Assembly (NCBI GenBank): GCA_013285655.1
Contig: JABDHI010000026.1
Span: 4,825-38,187, forward strand
Direction of reading: 5' to 3'
DNA from: Bacteroidota bacterium
GTDB taxonomy: Bacteria; Bacteroidota; Bacteroidia; JABEUT01
DNA length: 33,363 bases
Both the position numbers and the translations under genes were made by a program. This document shows, piece after piece, positions 17,491 through 26,421 of the stretch. Within the stretch, counting starts at the first letter, position 1; every line of letters starts with the position of its first letter. The notes under the pieces were generated by a model. It was not told the DNA's origin, searched no databases, and was given only the letters and a program-made list of their open reading frames with translations.

Positions 17491-19425
17491 TTATTTCGCC
17501 ACAATCTTCATCTCTGTTCTACGGTTTTGTGCTCGGCCTGCTTCATTGTCGTTGCTGGCAATAGGGCGGGTTTGGCCATAACCTTTGTAGGTGAGCCTGT
17601 CGGCTGCAATGTTGTGCGCTACTAAATAATCATAAACCGATTTGGCACGGTTCTTCGATAGGATGATATTGCTTTGTGGGCTGCCTACGTTATCGGTATG
17701 TCCGCTTAGTTCAATTTTAACGGTCGGGTTAAATTGCAAAAAGGCAACTAGCTTATCTAATTCTACTTGCGATTCCGGCTTCAGGTCGAATTGGTTGGTC
17801 GGGAAAAATACGTTCTTTAATACAATGGTGGCGCCGGTATCAATAGGTTGCAATGGTATGTTAACTGTGTAAGGGTGCACGCGTGTAGCATTTGAATCTT
17901 TCAATTCGAAATTCTCTGAGTAAAACAGGTAGCCCTTTTTGGCAACATTCAGCGCATAGTTTTTATGCAGCGGTATACATACTAAAAATGTTCCATCGCT
18001 TTTCATCGATGTTGATTGCATAACGGTGGCTTTGCTGTTCAGGTCAATTAAACTAAAGCTGGCCGATAGCGGCTGATTGGTTTTTGCATCATACACTTTA
18101 CCTTTCATATAGGTAATAGGCGTAGGCCTTGCAGAATCATAGAGGTTAAACTCGTAAAGATCTAAGCCGCCATAACCACCTTTGCGGTCAGATGCAAAAT
18201 AGGCCAGCTGTCCGTTGGGGTTAACAATAATACCCGTTTCGTTGCCGGGGCTATTAATAGGGTAGCCAAGGTTCTTAGGTGTTCCCCATGTTCCGTCAGG
18301 TTTGCGGCGCGATACAAATATGTCGGTACCACCCATGCCCGGCCATCCGTCAGAACAGAAGTAGAGCGTTTGATTGTCGGCAGCAATGTATGGGCATTCT
18401 TCACGACCGGGTGTGTTAATGCTATCACTCAGTTTATGAGGAAAGCTCCATGTGCCCGAGTCAGAAAGTTCGGTAACATATATGTCCTGGTCCTTTATGC
18501 CATCACCCGCTACACGGCCACGCACAAAATAAAGCGCACGTCCATCGGCCGATAGACAGGGTTGCGATTCCCAGTAACGGGAATTTATAGGTGCACCTAA
18601 ATTACGTGCTTGCGTCCATTGATCGCCATGGCGAATAGAAAAGTACAGATCGCAACTACCATAACTATCGGGCCTGTCGCAGCCTGCAAAAATCAATAAG
18701 CGACCATTCGCCGAAAGGGTAGGAGCGCCTTCATTCAGTTCTGTATTTAGCGGACGCCCCAGGTTGTAGGCTTGTCCCCATTTGCCCATGTTATCTTTAT
18801 TGCTGATGTAAAAATCTTCATTACCATCAGGAAAGATAGAGTCTCTTAATTCTCGCGTAAACAAAAGTGTTTGTCCATCGGCAGTAATGGTTGGGAAGTA
18901 TTCATTCATTTTTGTATTAACACCGGCTCCCAAATTCTGTGGCGAAAAAGGTACAGGATGTTTTATAGCCTGAGCACCGAATATACAATCGGCAGTTAAT
19001 GTTTTGGCCGCCGATTTCATTTCAATATTACCTGCACCGGTCGATGTGAATTTTTGTAAGTATATCAATCCATCGGCATATTGGCCTTGCGTTACATCTA
19101 AATTACCAATAGTATAAAAAAGAGTTGGGAATGCTGAGGGGTTAATTGATACAGCCTTCTTAAATTCTGAAATAGCTTCGTCGTTGTGTTGTATGTCGGC
19201 ATAAATAAAACCGAGTAATGCATAAGCTTCCACAAACAAGGTATCTTGCTTAATGGCAGTCTGTGCCAGTTTTACTGCATCTTCGTATTTATGGTTTTGG
19301 TAGGCAGTGCGGCCTTCGGTAAAGCTCTTAATTGCTTTTTTGTTTTTTGTCGAGAAGGTTTCTTCTTGTGCAAATGTTGTAAAGCATAATGCCAGTAAGA
19401 AAATGGATAGAAGAAGCTTTTTCAT
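17491..19425 (-). CDS. OmpA-family protein with TPR, PD40/WD40-like propeller and CarboxypepD-regulatory-like domain (PorE-like architecture)
   Basis: Start at MKKLLLSIFLL; TPR-like N-terminus, repeated 'PTLSANGRLLIFAG / PYIAADNQTLYFCSD' blades, C-terminal VKIELSGHTDNVGSPQSNIILSKNRAKSVYDYLVAHNIAADRLTYKGYGQTRPIASNDNEAGRAQNRRTEM. Confidence 0.88.
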   Translation of the reverse strand: MKKLLLSIFLLALCFTTFAQEETFSTKNKKAIKSFTEGRTAYQNHKYEDAVKLAQTAIKQDTLFVEAYALLGFIYADIQHNDEAISEFKKAVSINPSAFPTLFYTIGNLDVTQGQYADGLIYLQKFTSTGAGNIEMKSAAKTLTADCIFGAQAIKHPVPFSPQNLGAGVNTKMNEYFPTITADGQTLLFTRELRDSIFPDGNEDFYISNKDNMGKWGQAYNLGRPLNTELNEGAPTLSANGRLLIFAGCDRPDSYGSCDLYFSIRHGDQWTQARNLGAPINSRYWESQPCLSADGRALYFVRGRVAGDGIKDQDIYVTELSDSGTWSFPHKLSDSINTPGREECPYIAADNQTLYFCSDGWPGMGGTDIFVSRRKPDGTWGTPKNLGYPINSPGNETGIIVNPNGQLAYFASDRKGGYGGLDLYEFNLYDSARPTPITYMKGKVYDAKTNQPLSASFSLIDLNSKATVMQSTSMKSDGTFLVCIPLHKNYALNVAKKGYLFYSENFELKDSNATRVHPYTVNIPLQPIDTGATIVLKNVFFPTNQFDLKPESQVELDKLVAFLQFNPTVKIELSGHTDNVGSPQSNIILSKNRAKSVYDYLVAHNIAADRLTYKGYGQTRPIASNDNEAGRAQNRRTEMKIVAK

Positions 19426-19539
19426 ATGTAGCGGCAATATTAAGCATTCTAACAAAATGAGTTGCCACAGATTCGCAGATTTAGAGCAACTGCCTTTACC
19501 TTTTTTATTTTATGGCATTATAATTGAAGTGGTCTTGCT

Positions 19540-19959
19540 CTATATCACCTCATTTATTACTTCCTTAACGCGCTCAAATGCTTTTTCGTCTTTTTGTATA
19601 TAACTGCATTTGTAGGTTGTAATTGTTTCAAGCGCTATTTTCATATCGTTTTGCGAACTTAAAATAAGGATGTTTATCTCAGGATGCTTTACACGAATTT
19701 GCTTTGCTATTTCCAAACCGTTTTCAGCATCGGTATAACGGGTATCTAAAAAATAGTCTATTATAATAAGGTCGGGATGGGTATCAAGTTCGGTAACACA
19801 GGTTTCGCCAACGGGGAACAATCGTACTTCCTTAATTTGAGGAAAGGACTGCTTTATAAAGGCAGCTAATGTTTTTGCATACATGGTATTATCTTCTACA
19901 ATAAAAATAATACCTGTTTTTATTTTTTTAGGTTCAAAAAGATGTTTTAAAAAGCTCAT
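19540..19959 (-). CDS. Stand-alone response regulator receiver domain protein
   Basis: Start at MSFLKHLFEPKKIKTG; IIFIVEDNTMYAK, PDLIIIDYFLD and NILILSSQND receiver motifs; no output domain. Confidence 0.85.
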   Translation of the reverse strand: MSFLKHLFEPKKIKTGIIFIVEDNTMYAKTLAAFIKQSFPQIKEVRLFPVGETCVTELDTHPDLIIIDYFLDTRYTDAENGLEIAKQIRVKHPEINILILSSQNDMKIALETITTYKCSYIQKDEKAFERVKEVINEVI

Positions 19960-20113
19960 AATGGGGGAATTAAGTTGCTCGGTCAACCTGTATTTTGTTT
20001 GTAAGTAAGGCAATATTACGCATTATAGCCTCGTTATCCATGCCAATGTTAGGGTTGAGTTATGTATGCTATTGGTTTACAGTAATTAATATAGAATATG
20101 GTGCATTTTGCCC

Positions 20114-20144
20114 TTTGTTTAATGGACGGTTTTAGCTACATTTG
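20114..20144 (+). promoter_or_regulatory. Bacteroidota-type promoter (-33 TTTG / -7 TAnnTTTG) upstream of dxs
   Basis: TTTG at 20114-20117 and TACATTTG at 20137-20144 with a 19-bp spacer. Confidence 0.6.
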
Positions 20145-20184
20145 CAAGCTTATTAAAGTTCCGGTAACGTACAGCTAATTTTTG

Positions 20185-22128
20185 ATGGATAAAGCGCAGA
20201 ATCTCTTAAGCACAATAAATTTTCCGGCCGACCTTAGGAAACTAAAAGAATCAGAGCTTAAACAGGTGTGTGATGAACTCAGGCAGTTCATTATTGACCT
20301 GGTATCGGAAAAGGGTGGACACTTTGGTGGCAGCCTTGGCGTGGTTGAGCTTACTGTAGCGCTTCACTATATATTTAATACCCCATACGATCAACTGGTG
20401 TGGGATACAGGGCACCAGGCTTATGGACATAAGATACTTACAGGCCGCCGCGATATTTTTCATACCAACCGTCTTTATAAAGGTATTAGCGGGTTCCCTA
20501 ACCGTAAGGAAAGTGAGTACGATACCTTTGGGGTTGGGCATACATCTACATCTATATCGGCAGCATTGGGTATGGCAACGGCATCGCACTACAAAGGCGA
20601 GAACGACCGCCAGCACATTGCAGTTATTGGCGACGGAGCCATGACCGCGGGCCTTGCTTTTGAAGGCTTGAACAATGCAGGTATATCGAAATCGAACATA
20701 TTGGTGGTGCTGAATGACAACTGCATGTCTATCGACCCTAACGTGGGTGCTTTACGGGCTTACCTTACCGATATGACCATCTCTCCGGGTTACAATAAAA
20801 TGAAGGATGAGGTTTGGAAGCTGTTAGGTAAAATAAGCAAGTTTGGCCCTAATGCACAAGATATAGCATCGAAGATTGAGAACGCGGTTAAAACGTCGTT
20901 GCTCAAGCAAAGTAACCTGTTCGAATCGTTGAACTTCCGTTACTTCGGCCCTGTTGACGGCCACGATGTTACCCGCCTTACACACGTTTTAAAAGAACTT
21001 AAAAATATACCGGGCCCTAAAATATTGCATGCCCTTACCATGAAAGGTAAAGGCTTTAAGTTTTCTGAAGAAGGGAACCAAACCTTCTGGCATGCTCCAG
21101 GTACGTTTAATAAAGATACCGGTGAGGTTATAAAGGGTGAGAACAAAGGCCCGCAGCCTCCTAAGTACCAGGATGTATTTGGACACACCTTAGTAGAGCT
21201 GGCTGAAAAGAATTCGAAGATAATGGGTATTACCCCGGCTATGCCTACGGGTTGCTCACTAAATATAATGATGAAAGCTATGCCCGACCGCGCTTTCGAC
21301 GTAGGTATTGCTGAACAGCATGCGGTTACCTTTTCGGCAGGTTTGGCAACACAGGGCTTAGTACCGTATTGCAACATCTACTCCACATTTATGCAACGCG
21401 CCTACGACCAGGTGATACATGATGTGGCCATACAGAATATTAAAGTTGTTTTCTGCCTCGATCGTGGTGGTTTTGCAGGTTCTGATGGAGCCACACACCA
21501 TGGTAATTATGATCTGGCTTTCTTCCGTTGCGTGCCTAACTTAATTGTTTCGGCACCTATGGATGAGGTAGAACTTAGGAACTTAATGTACACAGCCCAG
21601 CTAGAGACGGTTACCAGCCCTATATCAATCCGTTACCCTCGTGGTAATGGTGTTATTGTAGACTGGCAACAACCGTTCAAAGAAATTGAAATAGGTAAGG
21701 GCCGTAAAATAAAAGACGGTAAGGATGTTGCCATTTTAACCATTGGCCATCCGGGTAATTTTGCGGTTACCGCCTGCAAAGCATTGGCAGACGAAGGTAT
21801 TGATGCGGCCCATTACGATTTGCGTTTTGTTAAGCCTATTGATACACAAATGCTACACGAAGTATTTACCCGCTTTGATAAGGTAATAACCGTTGAAGAT
21901 GGTTGCCTGATGGGTGGTATGGGTAGCGCGGTGCTTGAGTTTATGGCCGATAATAACTACAACGCAAAAGTTGTAAGGCTTGGCATACCCGATAAAGTTA
22001 TTGAACATGGTACCCAAATGGAGTTGTATAAAGAATGTGGCTATAGCCCGGATGATATTGCAGAAACAGCACGTGGCTTAATGGGTAAAAAGAAAAAGAG
22101 TGTGAGCTCGTTATTCATTTCGTTATAG
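20185..22128 (+). CDS. dxs: 1-deoxy-D-xylulose-5-phosphate synthase
   Basis: VSEKGGHFGGSLGVVELTVALHYIFNTPYDQLVWDTGHQAYGHKILTGRRD, VIGDGAMTAGLAFEGLNNAG, GVTFSAGLATQGL-like region. ATG at 20185; the ORF track begins at a TTG at 20182. Confidence 0.97.
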   Translation: MDKAQNLLSTINFPADLRKLKESELKQVCDELRQFIIDLVSEKGGHFGGSLGVVELTVALHYIFNTPYDQLVWDTGHQAYGHKILTGRRDIFHTNRLYKGISGFPNRKESEYDTFGVGHTSTSISAALGMATASHYKGENDRQHIAVIGDGAMTAGLAFEGLNNAGISKSNILVVLNDNCMSIDPNVGALRAYLTDMTISPGYNKMKDEVWKLLGKISKFGPNAQDIASKIENAVKTSLLKQSNLFESLNFRYFGPVDGHDVTRLTHVLKELKNIPGPKILHALTMKGKGFKFSEEGNQTFWHAPGTFNKDTGEVIKGENKGPQPPKYQDVFGHTLVELAEKNSKIMGITPAMPTGCSLNIMMKAMPDRAFDVGIAEQHAVTFSAGLATQGLVPYCNIYSTFMQRAYDQVIHDVAIQNIKVVFCLDRGGFAGSDGATHHGNYDLAFFRCVPNLIVSAPMDEVELRNLMYTAQLETVTSPISIRYPRGNGVIVDWQQPFKEIEIGKGRKIKDGKDVAILTIGHPGNFAVTACKALADEGIDAAHYDLRFVKPIDTQMLHEVFTRFDKVITVEDGCLMGGMGSAVLEFMADNNYNAKVVRLGIPDKVIEHGTQMELYKECGYSPDDIAETARGLMGKKKKSVSSLFISL

Positions 22129-22144
22129 ATAGAACACATAAACA

Positions 22145-22224
22145 GAACGCAGATAGCGCTGATTGCTTATGATTAAATATGATTTATCTGTGTCTATCAT
22201 AAATAATCTGTGTCATCAGCGTTC
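22145..22224. repeat. Imperfect inverted-repeat intergenic element
   Basis: gaacgcagatagcgctgat ... atcagcgttc with AT-rich interior (ttatctgtgtctatcataaataatctgtgt). Confidence 0.6.
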
Positions 22225-22260
22225 CAATCATCAAAATACAAACAACAAATCAATAATTTC

Positions 22261-23469
22261 ATGAAGCAGAAAATTTGGAACAGCCTTGTAGGCCTTGCTC
22301 TTATTGCCTCTGGTGCTATTGCACAAAGTCCCGATAAGCCGGGTGCAGGTAACGTATCTACCATACCAGATATACCTACAACCAATAAAGCAGGTAGCAA
22401 ATACCAGTTTACCATTGTAAAAGATAATGGTGCTACCGATGTAAAGAACCAATTTCACTCGGGAACATGCTGGTGTTATTCTACCCAGTCGTTCTTAGAA
22501 TCTGAATTGATGCGTATGGGCAAAGGCACATACAACTTATCGCAAATGTTTGTGATACACCAAATGTATATGCTTAAGGCAGAACATTATATGCGCTACC
22601 AGGGCCACACCAACTTTGGTGATGGAGGCGAACCGCATGATGTAATTAACGCATTGCGCATGTATGGTGTAGTGCCTGCAAGTGCATATAGCGGCATGCC
22701 TGCTACTATGGAAAAGCCTGAGCTTGCCGAGCTTGATAATGTATTACACGCAATGCTTGATGCAATGCTTAAGTTACCGGAAGGCCACCTCGATCCGAAC
22801 TGGATGGCTGCATACCAGGGCGCATTAGATGGTTATATGGGCAAGGTACCTACTGAGTTTACTTACCAGGGCAAGACCTATACACCGCAATCGTTTGCTA
22901 AGTCATTAGGCCTTAATGCCGACGATTATGTTGAGATCACTTCATTTACCCACCACCCTTTTTACAGTAAGTTTATTTTAGAAGTGCCCGATAACTTTGA
23001 AAATGGCGAAGCATATAATGTGCCTATTGAAGACCTGCAAAAGATAACCGATAACGCACTTACAAATGGTTATACTATAGAGTGGGGATCGGACGTTAGT
23101 GAGTCAGGTTTCTCTGCACGTAACTACAGCCTGGCTATTGAGCCGGAAGCTGAAATGGGTAACATGACATCAGCACAAAAGGATTCAGTGTTTTTGAACC
23201 CTGTACCGCAAAAGAAAATTACACAGGAAATGCGCCAGGAAGCTTTCGATAACCTTGCTACAACCGATGACCATGGTATGCAAATTACCGGTTTGGCTAA
23301 AGATCAATTGGGCCAGGAATACTACATAGTAAAGAACAGTTGGGGAACATCAAACTATTGCAAAGGATATTTTTATGTATCGCAGGCCTTTTACTTATAC
23401 AAGACAACCAGCATTATGGTAAATAAGAATGCTATACCTGCTGACATCAGGAAGAAAATGGGAATCTAA
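22261..23469 (+). CDS. C1 family cysteine peptidase, bleomycin hydrolase/aminopeptidase C-like, with signal peptide
   Basis: KNQFHSGTCWCYSTQSFLESELMRMG (Cys), DDHGMQI (His), KNSWGTS (Asn). Start at MKQKIWNSLVGLALIASGAIAQ; ORF-track start at 22210 lies inside an intergenic repeat. Confidence 0.9.
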   Translation: MKQKIWNSLVGLALIASGAIAQSPDKPGAGNVSTIPDIPTTNKAGSKYQFTIVKDNGATDVKNQFHSGTCWCYSTQSFLESELMRMGKGTYNLSQMFVIHQMYMLKAEHYMRYQGHTNFGDGGEPHDVINALRMYGVVPASAYSGMPATMEKPELAELDNVLHAMLDAMLKLPEGHLDPNWMAAYQGALDGYMGKVPTEFTYQGKTYTPQSFAKSLGLNADDYVEITSFTHHPFYSKFILEVPDNFENGEAYNVPIEDLQKITDNALTNGYTIEWGSDVSESGFSARNYSLAIEPEAEMGNMTSAQKDSVFLNPVPQKKITQEMRQEAFDNLATTDDHGMQITGLAKDQLGQEYYIVKNSWGTSNYCKGYFYVSQAFYLYKTTSIMVNKNAIPADIRKKMGI

Positions 23470-23507
23470 TTCAATTAAGAATTAAAAATTAGGAATTACG
23501 AATTAAA

Positions 23508-23532
23508 GCCTCGCAGAAATGCGGGGCTTTTT
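23508..23532. terminator. Probably bidirectional intrinsic terminator
   Basis: gcctcgca-gaaa-tgcggggc followed by ttttttat on plus; A/T-rich flanks on both sides. Confidence 0.8.
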
Positions 23533-23535
23533 TAT

Positions 23536-23622
23536 TTATTTCTTTCTCCAAATATGTAGTCCCTTTCCTACAACCACTACCACTAAGGCAATACTCAGAA
23601 AACCCCACCACGTCCAGCTCAA
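23536..23622 (-). CDS. Candidate 28-aa single-pass membrane microprotein
   Basis: Reverse-strand TTG-initiated (M)SWTWWGFLSIALVVVVVGKGLHIWRKK*; one hydrophobic helix with cationic C-terminus; stop codon sits directly next to the terminator at 23508-23532. Below the ORF-track length cut-off. Confidence 0.3.
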   Translation of the reverse strand: MSWTWWGFLSIALVVVVVGKGLHIWRKK

Positions 23623-23668
23623 AATGTTTTGTATTAGTTATATAACAAAAGTCTTGTTTTTTGTGCGG

Positions 23669-23710
23669 GTAGTTGTTGTACTACTTGTCGTAAATGTTGT
23701 ATTATTTACG
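23669..23710. promoter_or_regulatory. Cluster of short dyads (operator-like)
   Basis: gtagt-tgttgt-actac (23669-23684), TACTACTTGTCGTA (23679-23692), CGTAAAT-gttgtatt-ATTTACG (23689-23710). Confidence 0.4.
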
Positions 23711-23728
23711 TGTGGTAAGAGGTGACTT

Positions 23729-24079
23729 TTATTGCTTCTGCTTCAATGCATTAACATGCATGATGAGCATTGTTAAGCCCATAATTACAGGCAATAAAAA
23801 AGCAATGAACACTCCGCTAAAACCAGTTGTAATAAATATATGGCCCAATGAGAGATTGAACAAGCAAACGCTTAAATAAAACAAGGAAGATCTCTTAAAG
23901 TCGAATACAATTGCTGCCAAAGCAGCAATAAAACCTGCAATGCCACCTGCCAGGTAAATAAATAAAAAGTCAAGGCCTATATCATCGTGAAATGGTTGGT
24001 TATTCCAATAGCTATAAGCGCATAGGTAAACCAGCCCAACAATTGCAATGGCCAAAATGTATTTGGTGGCTCTCCTCAT
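23729..24079 (-). CDS. Small multi-pass membrane protein (paralogue of the adjacent upstream gene)
   Basis: MRRATKYILAIAIVGLVYLCAYSYW...SSLFYLSVCLFN...MHVNALKQKQ; ATGA overlap with the upstream gene. Confidence 0.75.
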   Translation of the reverse strand: MRRATKYILAIAIVGLVYLCAYSYWNNQPFHDDIGLDFLFIYLAGGIAGFIAALAAIVFDFKRSSLFYLSVCLFNLSLGHIFITTGFSGVFIAFLLPVIMGLTMLIMHVNALKQKQ

Positions 24080-24435
24080 AGTTTTTGATTATTAATTGCA
24101 CGCAATGCCTTTATGTGAAGAAAAAGCATCAATAAGCCTAATAGAACGGAAGGCAGGAATATTAAAGCAAGAGGGCTAAAGTTTGCACCAATCAAAATGA
24201 TAATAAATAAGATATTAAAAAGGCAAATGCTCAGGTATGTTAATGATGCTTTTGTTTCATCATGTTGTATTGAAAGGCCGCCACCAATTAACCCGGCTAA
24301 TGTTCCGAACAAAAGCAAAAATAAAACGCCAATGCTCGGTTCATCTTCCGTTAAAGTGGTAAGCCAGTAATAAACAGACAGGTAAATAATACCCACAATT
24401 GCAAAGGCCGAAATGTATTTGGGCGTAGTTTTCAA
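24076..24435 (-). CDS. Small multi-pass membrane protein, probably TTG-initiated
   Basis: (M)KTTPKYISAFAIVGIIYLSVYYW...ASLTYLSICLFN...LHIKALRAINNQKL aligns end-to-end with the 23729-24079 product; TTG at 24435 overlaps the upstream TGA (TTGA). Confidence 0.65.
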   Translation of the reverse strand: MKTTPKYISAFAIVGIIYLSVYYWLTTLTEDEPSIGVLFLLLFGTLAGLIGGGLSIQHDETKASLTYLSICLFNILFIIILIGANFSPLALIFLPSVLLGLLMLFLHIKALRAINNQKL

Positions 24436-25160
24436 TCGGTTTCGTTTTGTTCCTGGGCAATAAATACAAATTGGGGGCATTTCATGCGCGTGTATCTCAC
24501 GCTGTCGGTACGTGTGGTTATTATTTTTCCGTCAGGTTGCACCATGCTTTTACTGCATATCGAATCAATATTAAATGGCCTTTGAATAGAATCGCCTACC
24601 CAATAGTACATATATAATTTATAAGAGTCTATCTCTCCATTCCTGATCTTTGAATGAAAGTAAGTAGGCATAACGTAAGTGCTGTCCGTTATTACATCAT
24701 AAGGGCCTCCGGTTAATTCAAATTTCGATACCGGAATATTGTATTTGTTCAGTACTATATATACAAGGCCATTGTAATCTTGTCCATCAATACGGACGAT
24801 GAAGGGTTGCAGGTCGCCCATCTTATCTTGCCACGAAATGAGTTTTACCTGCCCGAAAAACCAAACGGCATAATCGGGGTAAACGGGTTGAATGTATTTC
24901 ATTACCTGTGCGCTATCTAAAATAGTGTAAGGTGTTTTATTAGCAGAATCTAAATAGTCGTATGTGGCACGTGGTAGTACTTTTAACAGGTTGCTGCTTG
25001 TCATATTTTTAACCGGGAACAAAGCCGCGTTTAATGGAGGCAACCCTTTAACAGAATCATTAGGTACTGAGGTGCTTTGCTTTTTGGTATCGGCTTGTCG
25101 GGTATTGCAGGCCAGCAGTAAAGTAAAAGTAGTGAGTAAAAGGTAAGTGGTAAATTTCAT
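24432..25160 (-). CDS. Lipoprotein of unknown function
   Basis: MKFTTYLLLTTFTLLLACNTRQAD lipobox-type signal. Confidence 0.8.
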   Translation of the reverse strand: MKFTTYLLLTTFTLLLACNTRQADTKKQSTSVPNDSVKGLPPLNAALFPVKNMTSSNLLKVLPRATYDYLDSANKTPYTILDSAQVMKYIQPVYPDYAVWFFGQVKLISWQDKMGDLQPFIVRIDGQDYNGLVYIVLNKYNIPVSKFELTGGPYDVITDSTYVMPTYFHSKIRNGEIDSYKLYMYYWVGDSIQRPFNIDSICSKSMVQPDGKIITTRTDSVRYTRMKCPQFVFIAQEQNETD

Positions 25161-25374
25161 TTAATAAAGGGCTTTTGCCCTGTAAAGATACCTAAAAAAT
25201 AAGCTGCCCTTAAACGGAGCCATTGTTAAGGCGTTCAGCACAATTGGGTTAAATATTCATTACCATTTTAAGTATTTGTTAATTGAATGAGAATGTAATA
25301 TTATGTATTTGTTAAGTCAAAAAAGGGTGCATTATAAGCGATAACTTTGTGCCAGAAGAGTAAATAAACACTGG

Positions 25375-26055
25375 ATGAAGGGGACAAAAATACTGCTAGT
25401 AGACGACGAACCCGATGTACTTGACTTCCTGTCGTACAATCTAAAAAAACACGGGGCCATTGTATTCACCGCATCAGATGGTAAACAGGCTATTGATGTG
25501 GCCAAAGAGGTGTTGCCCGATTTAATTATACTGGATGTGATGATGCCTGTGATGGATGGCATTGAAGCATGCAAGGAGCTGAGGCAATTACCGGAAACAA
25601 AGGATGCTATGATCATATTTTTAACGGCACGCACCGAAGACTATTCGCAAATAGCAGGCCTTGAGGCTGGTGCTGACGATTATATATCTAAGCCGCTAAA
25701 CCTGCGTGTGCTTATAACCCGTATTGATGCCATGTTAAGGCGCGGCCGCCGTGCTGAGGTACGCCAGGGCATTGTAGATGTAGGCGGAGGAGTGAAAATA
25801 AATAACGAAAGCTTTAGTGTTACCGTAAATGGCGAGGAATATACGTTGCCCAAGAAAGAGTTTGAGCTGGTTACGTTGTTAACCTCTAAACCCGGCAAGG
25901 TTTTTACCCGCGAAGATATACTGAACAAAATATGGGGTGGCGATGTTGTAGTGGGCGACCGTACAATAGATGTGCACATTCGTAAGCTTCGCCAAAAACT
26001 GGGCGACGATAAAATAACAACCTTAAAAGGAATTGGTTACAAGTTTGAATTTTAA
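25375..26055 (+). CDS. OmpR/PhoB-family response regulator (receiver + winged helix)
   Basis: KILLVDDEPDVLDFLSYNLKKHG, DLIILDVMMPVMDGIEAC, FLTARTED, KPLNLRVLITRIDAMLRR; C-terminal GKVFTREDILNKIWGGDVVVGDRTIDVHIRKLRQKLGDDKITTLKGIGYKFE. Confidence 0.95.
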   Translation: MKGTKILLVDDEPDVLDFLSYNLKKHGAIVFTASDGKQAIDVAKEVLPDLIILDVMMPVMDGIEACKELRQLPETKDAMIIFLTARTEDYSQIAGLEAGADDYISKPLNLRVLITRIDAMLRRGRRAEVRQGIVDVGGGVKINNESFSVTVNGEEYTLPKKEFELVTLLTSKPGKVFTREDILNKIWGGDVVVGDRTIDVHIRKLRQKLGDDKITTLKGIGYKFEF

Positions 26056-26067
26056 AAAGCCATACTT

Positions 26068-26268
26068 ATGATGACTACAGAGAAAATGAAAACAAGCGAT
26101 TTTTTAGATAAGTTGTCAAAGATATCTTTAGAGATACCTAATAACCGGATGTATGTTGAACGCGGCATACAACTTATAGAATGGGAGGGTGGCATAAACT
26201 CTGCTGACCAAAAACGCCTGGATGAACTGAAAGCAGCCCTCGCGAACGCTACCTTATCGGTAAGGTAA
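26068..26268 (+). CDS. Small hypothetical protein downstream of the response regulator
   Basis: 66-aa ORF 12 bp after the response regulator stop; no family recognised. Confidence 0.55.
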   Translation: MMTTEKMKTSDFLDKLSKISLEIPNNRMYVERGIQLIEWEGGINSADQKRLDELKAALANATLSVR

Positions 26269-26335
26269 TAGCCCAGTTCACCGATAAAGCATTGTAATTT
26301 ACCTGCTTAACCCATTACTTTTACCTAATAAGGCT

Positions 26336-26365
26336 GGTATATTGTTATATACCACTTTATTTTTG
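26336..26365 (+). promoter_or_regulatory. Hairpin/dyad followed by a -7 like TATTTTTG upstream of the DUF1571-like gene
   Basis: GGTATAT-tgtt-ATATACC at 26336-26353 and TATTTTTG at 26358-26365. Confidence 0.35.
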
Positions 26366-26421
26366 CTTCAGTAAGGTAATGATATTAATCATACGTCATT
26401 ACCAAGTATAAAGCCAGGTGT

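Noticed and set aside
20251-21377. Minus-strand ORFs within dxs (20251-20616, 20940-21377, 20989-21186)
   Set aside because: Antisense to a clearly conserved housekeeping gene.
22210-22260. N-terminal extension MSSAFQSSKYKQQINNF of the C1 peptidase
   Set aside because: It partly overlaps an intergenic inverted repeat and precedes an obvious signal peptide starting at 22261.
23519-23725. Plus-strand 68-aa ORF with hydrophobic C-terminus
   Set aside because: Starts inside the terminator hairpin and runs through the operator-like dyads; no support beyond an open frame.
25342-25349. TAACTTTG as a promoter -7 for the response regulator (and the same octamer at 6320-6327 for the trypsin-like gene)
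   Set aside because: Both match TAnnTTTG, but neither has a TTTG/TTG at the expected 19-21 bp upstream, so I did not list them as promoters.
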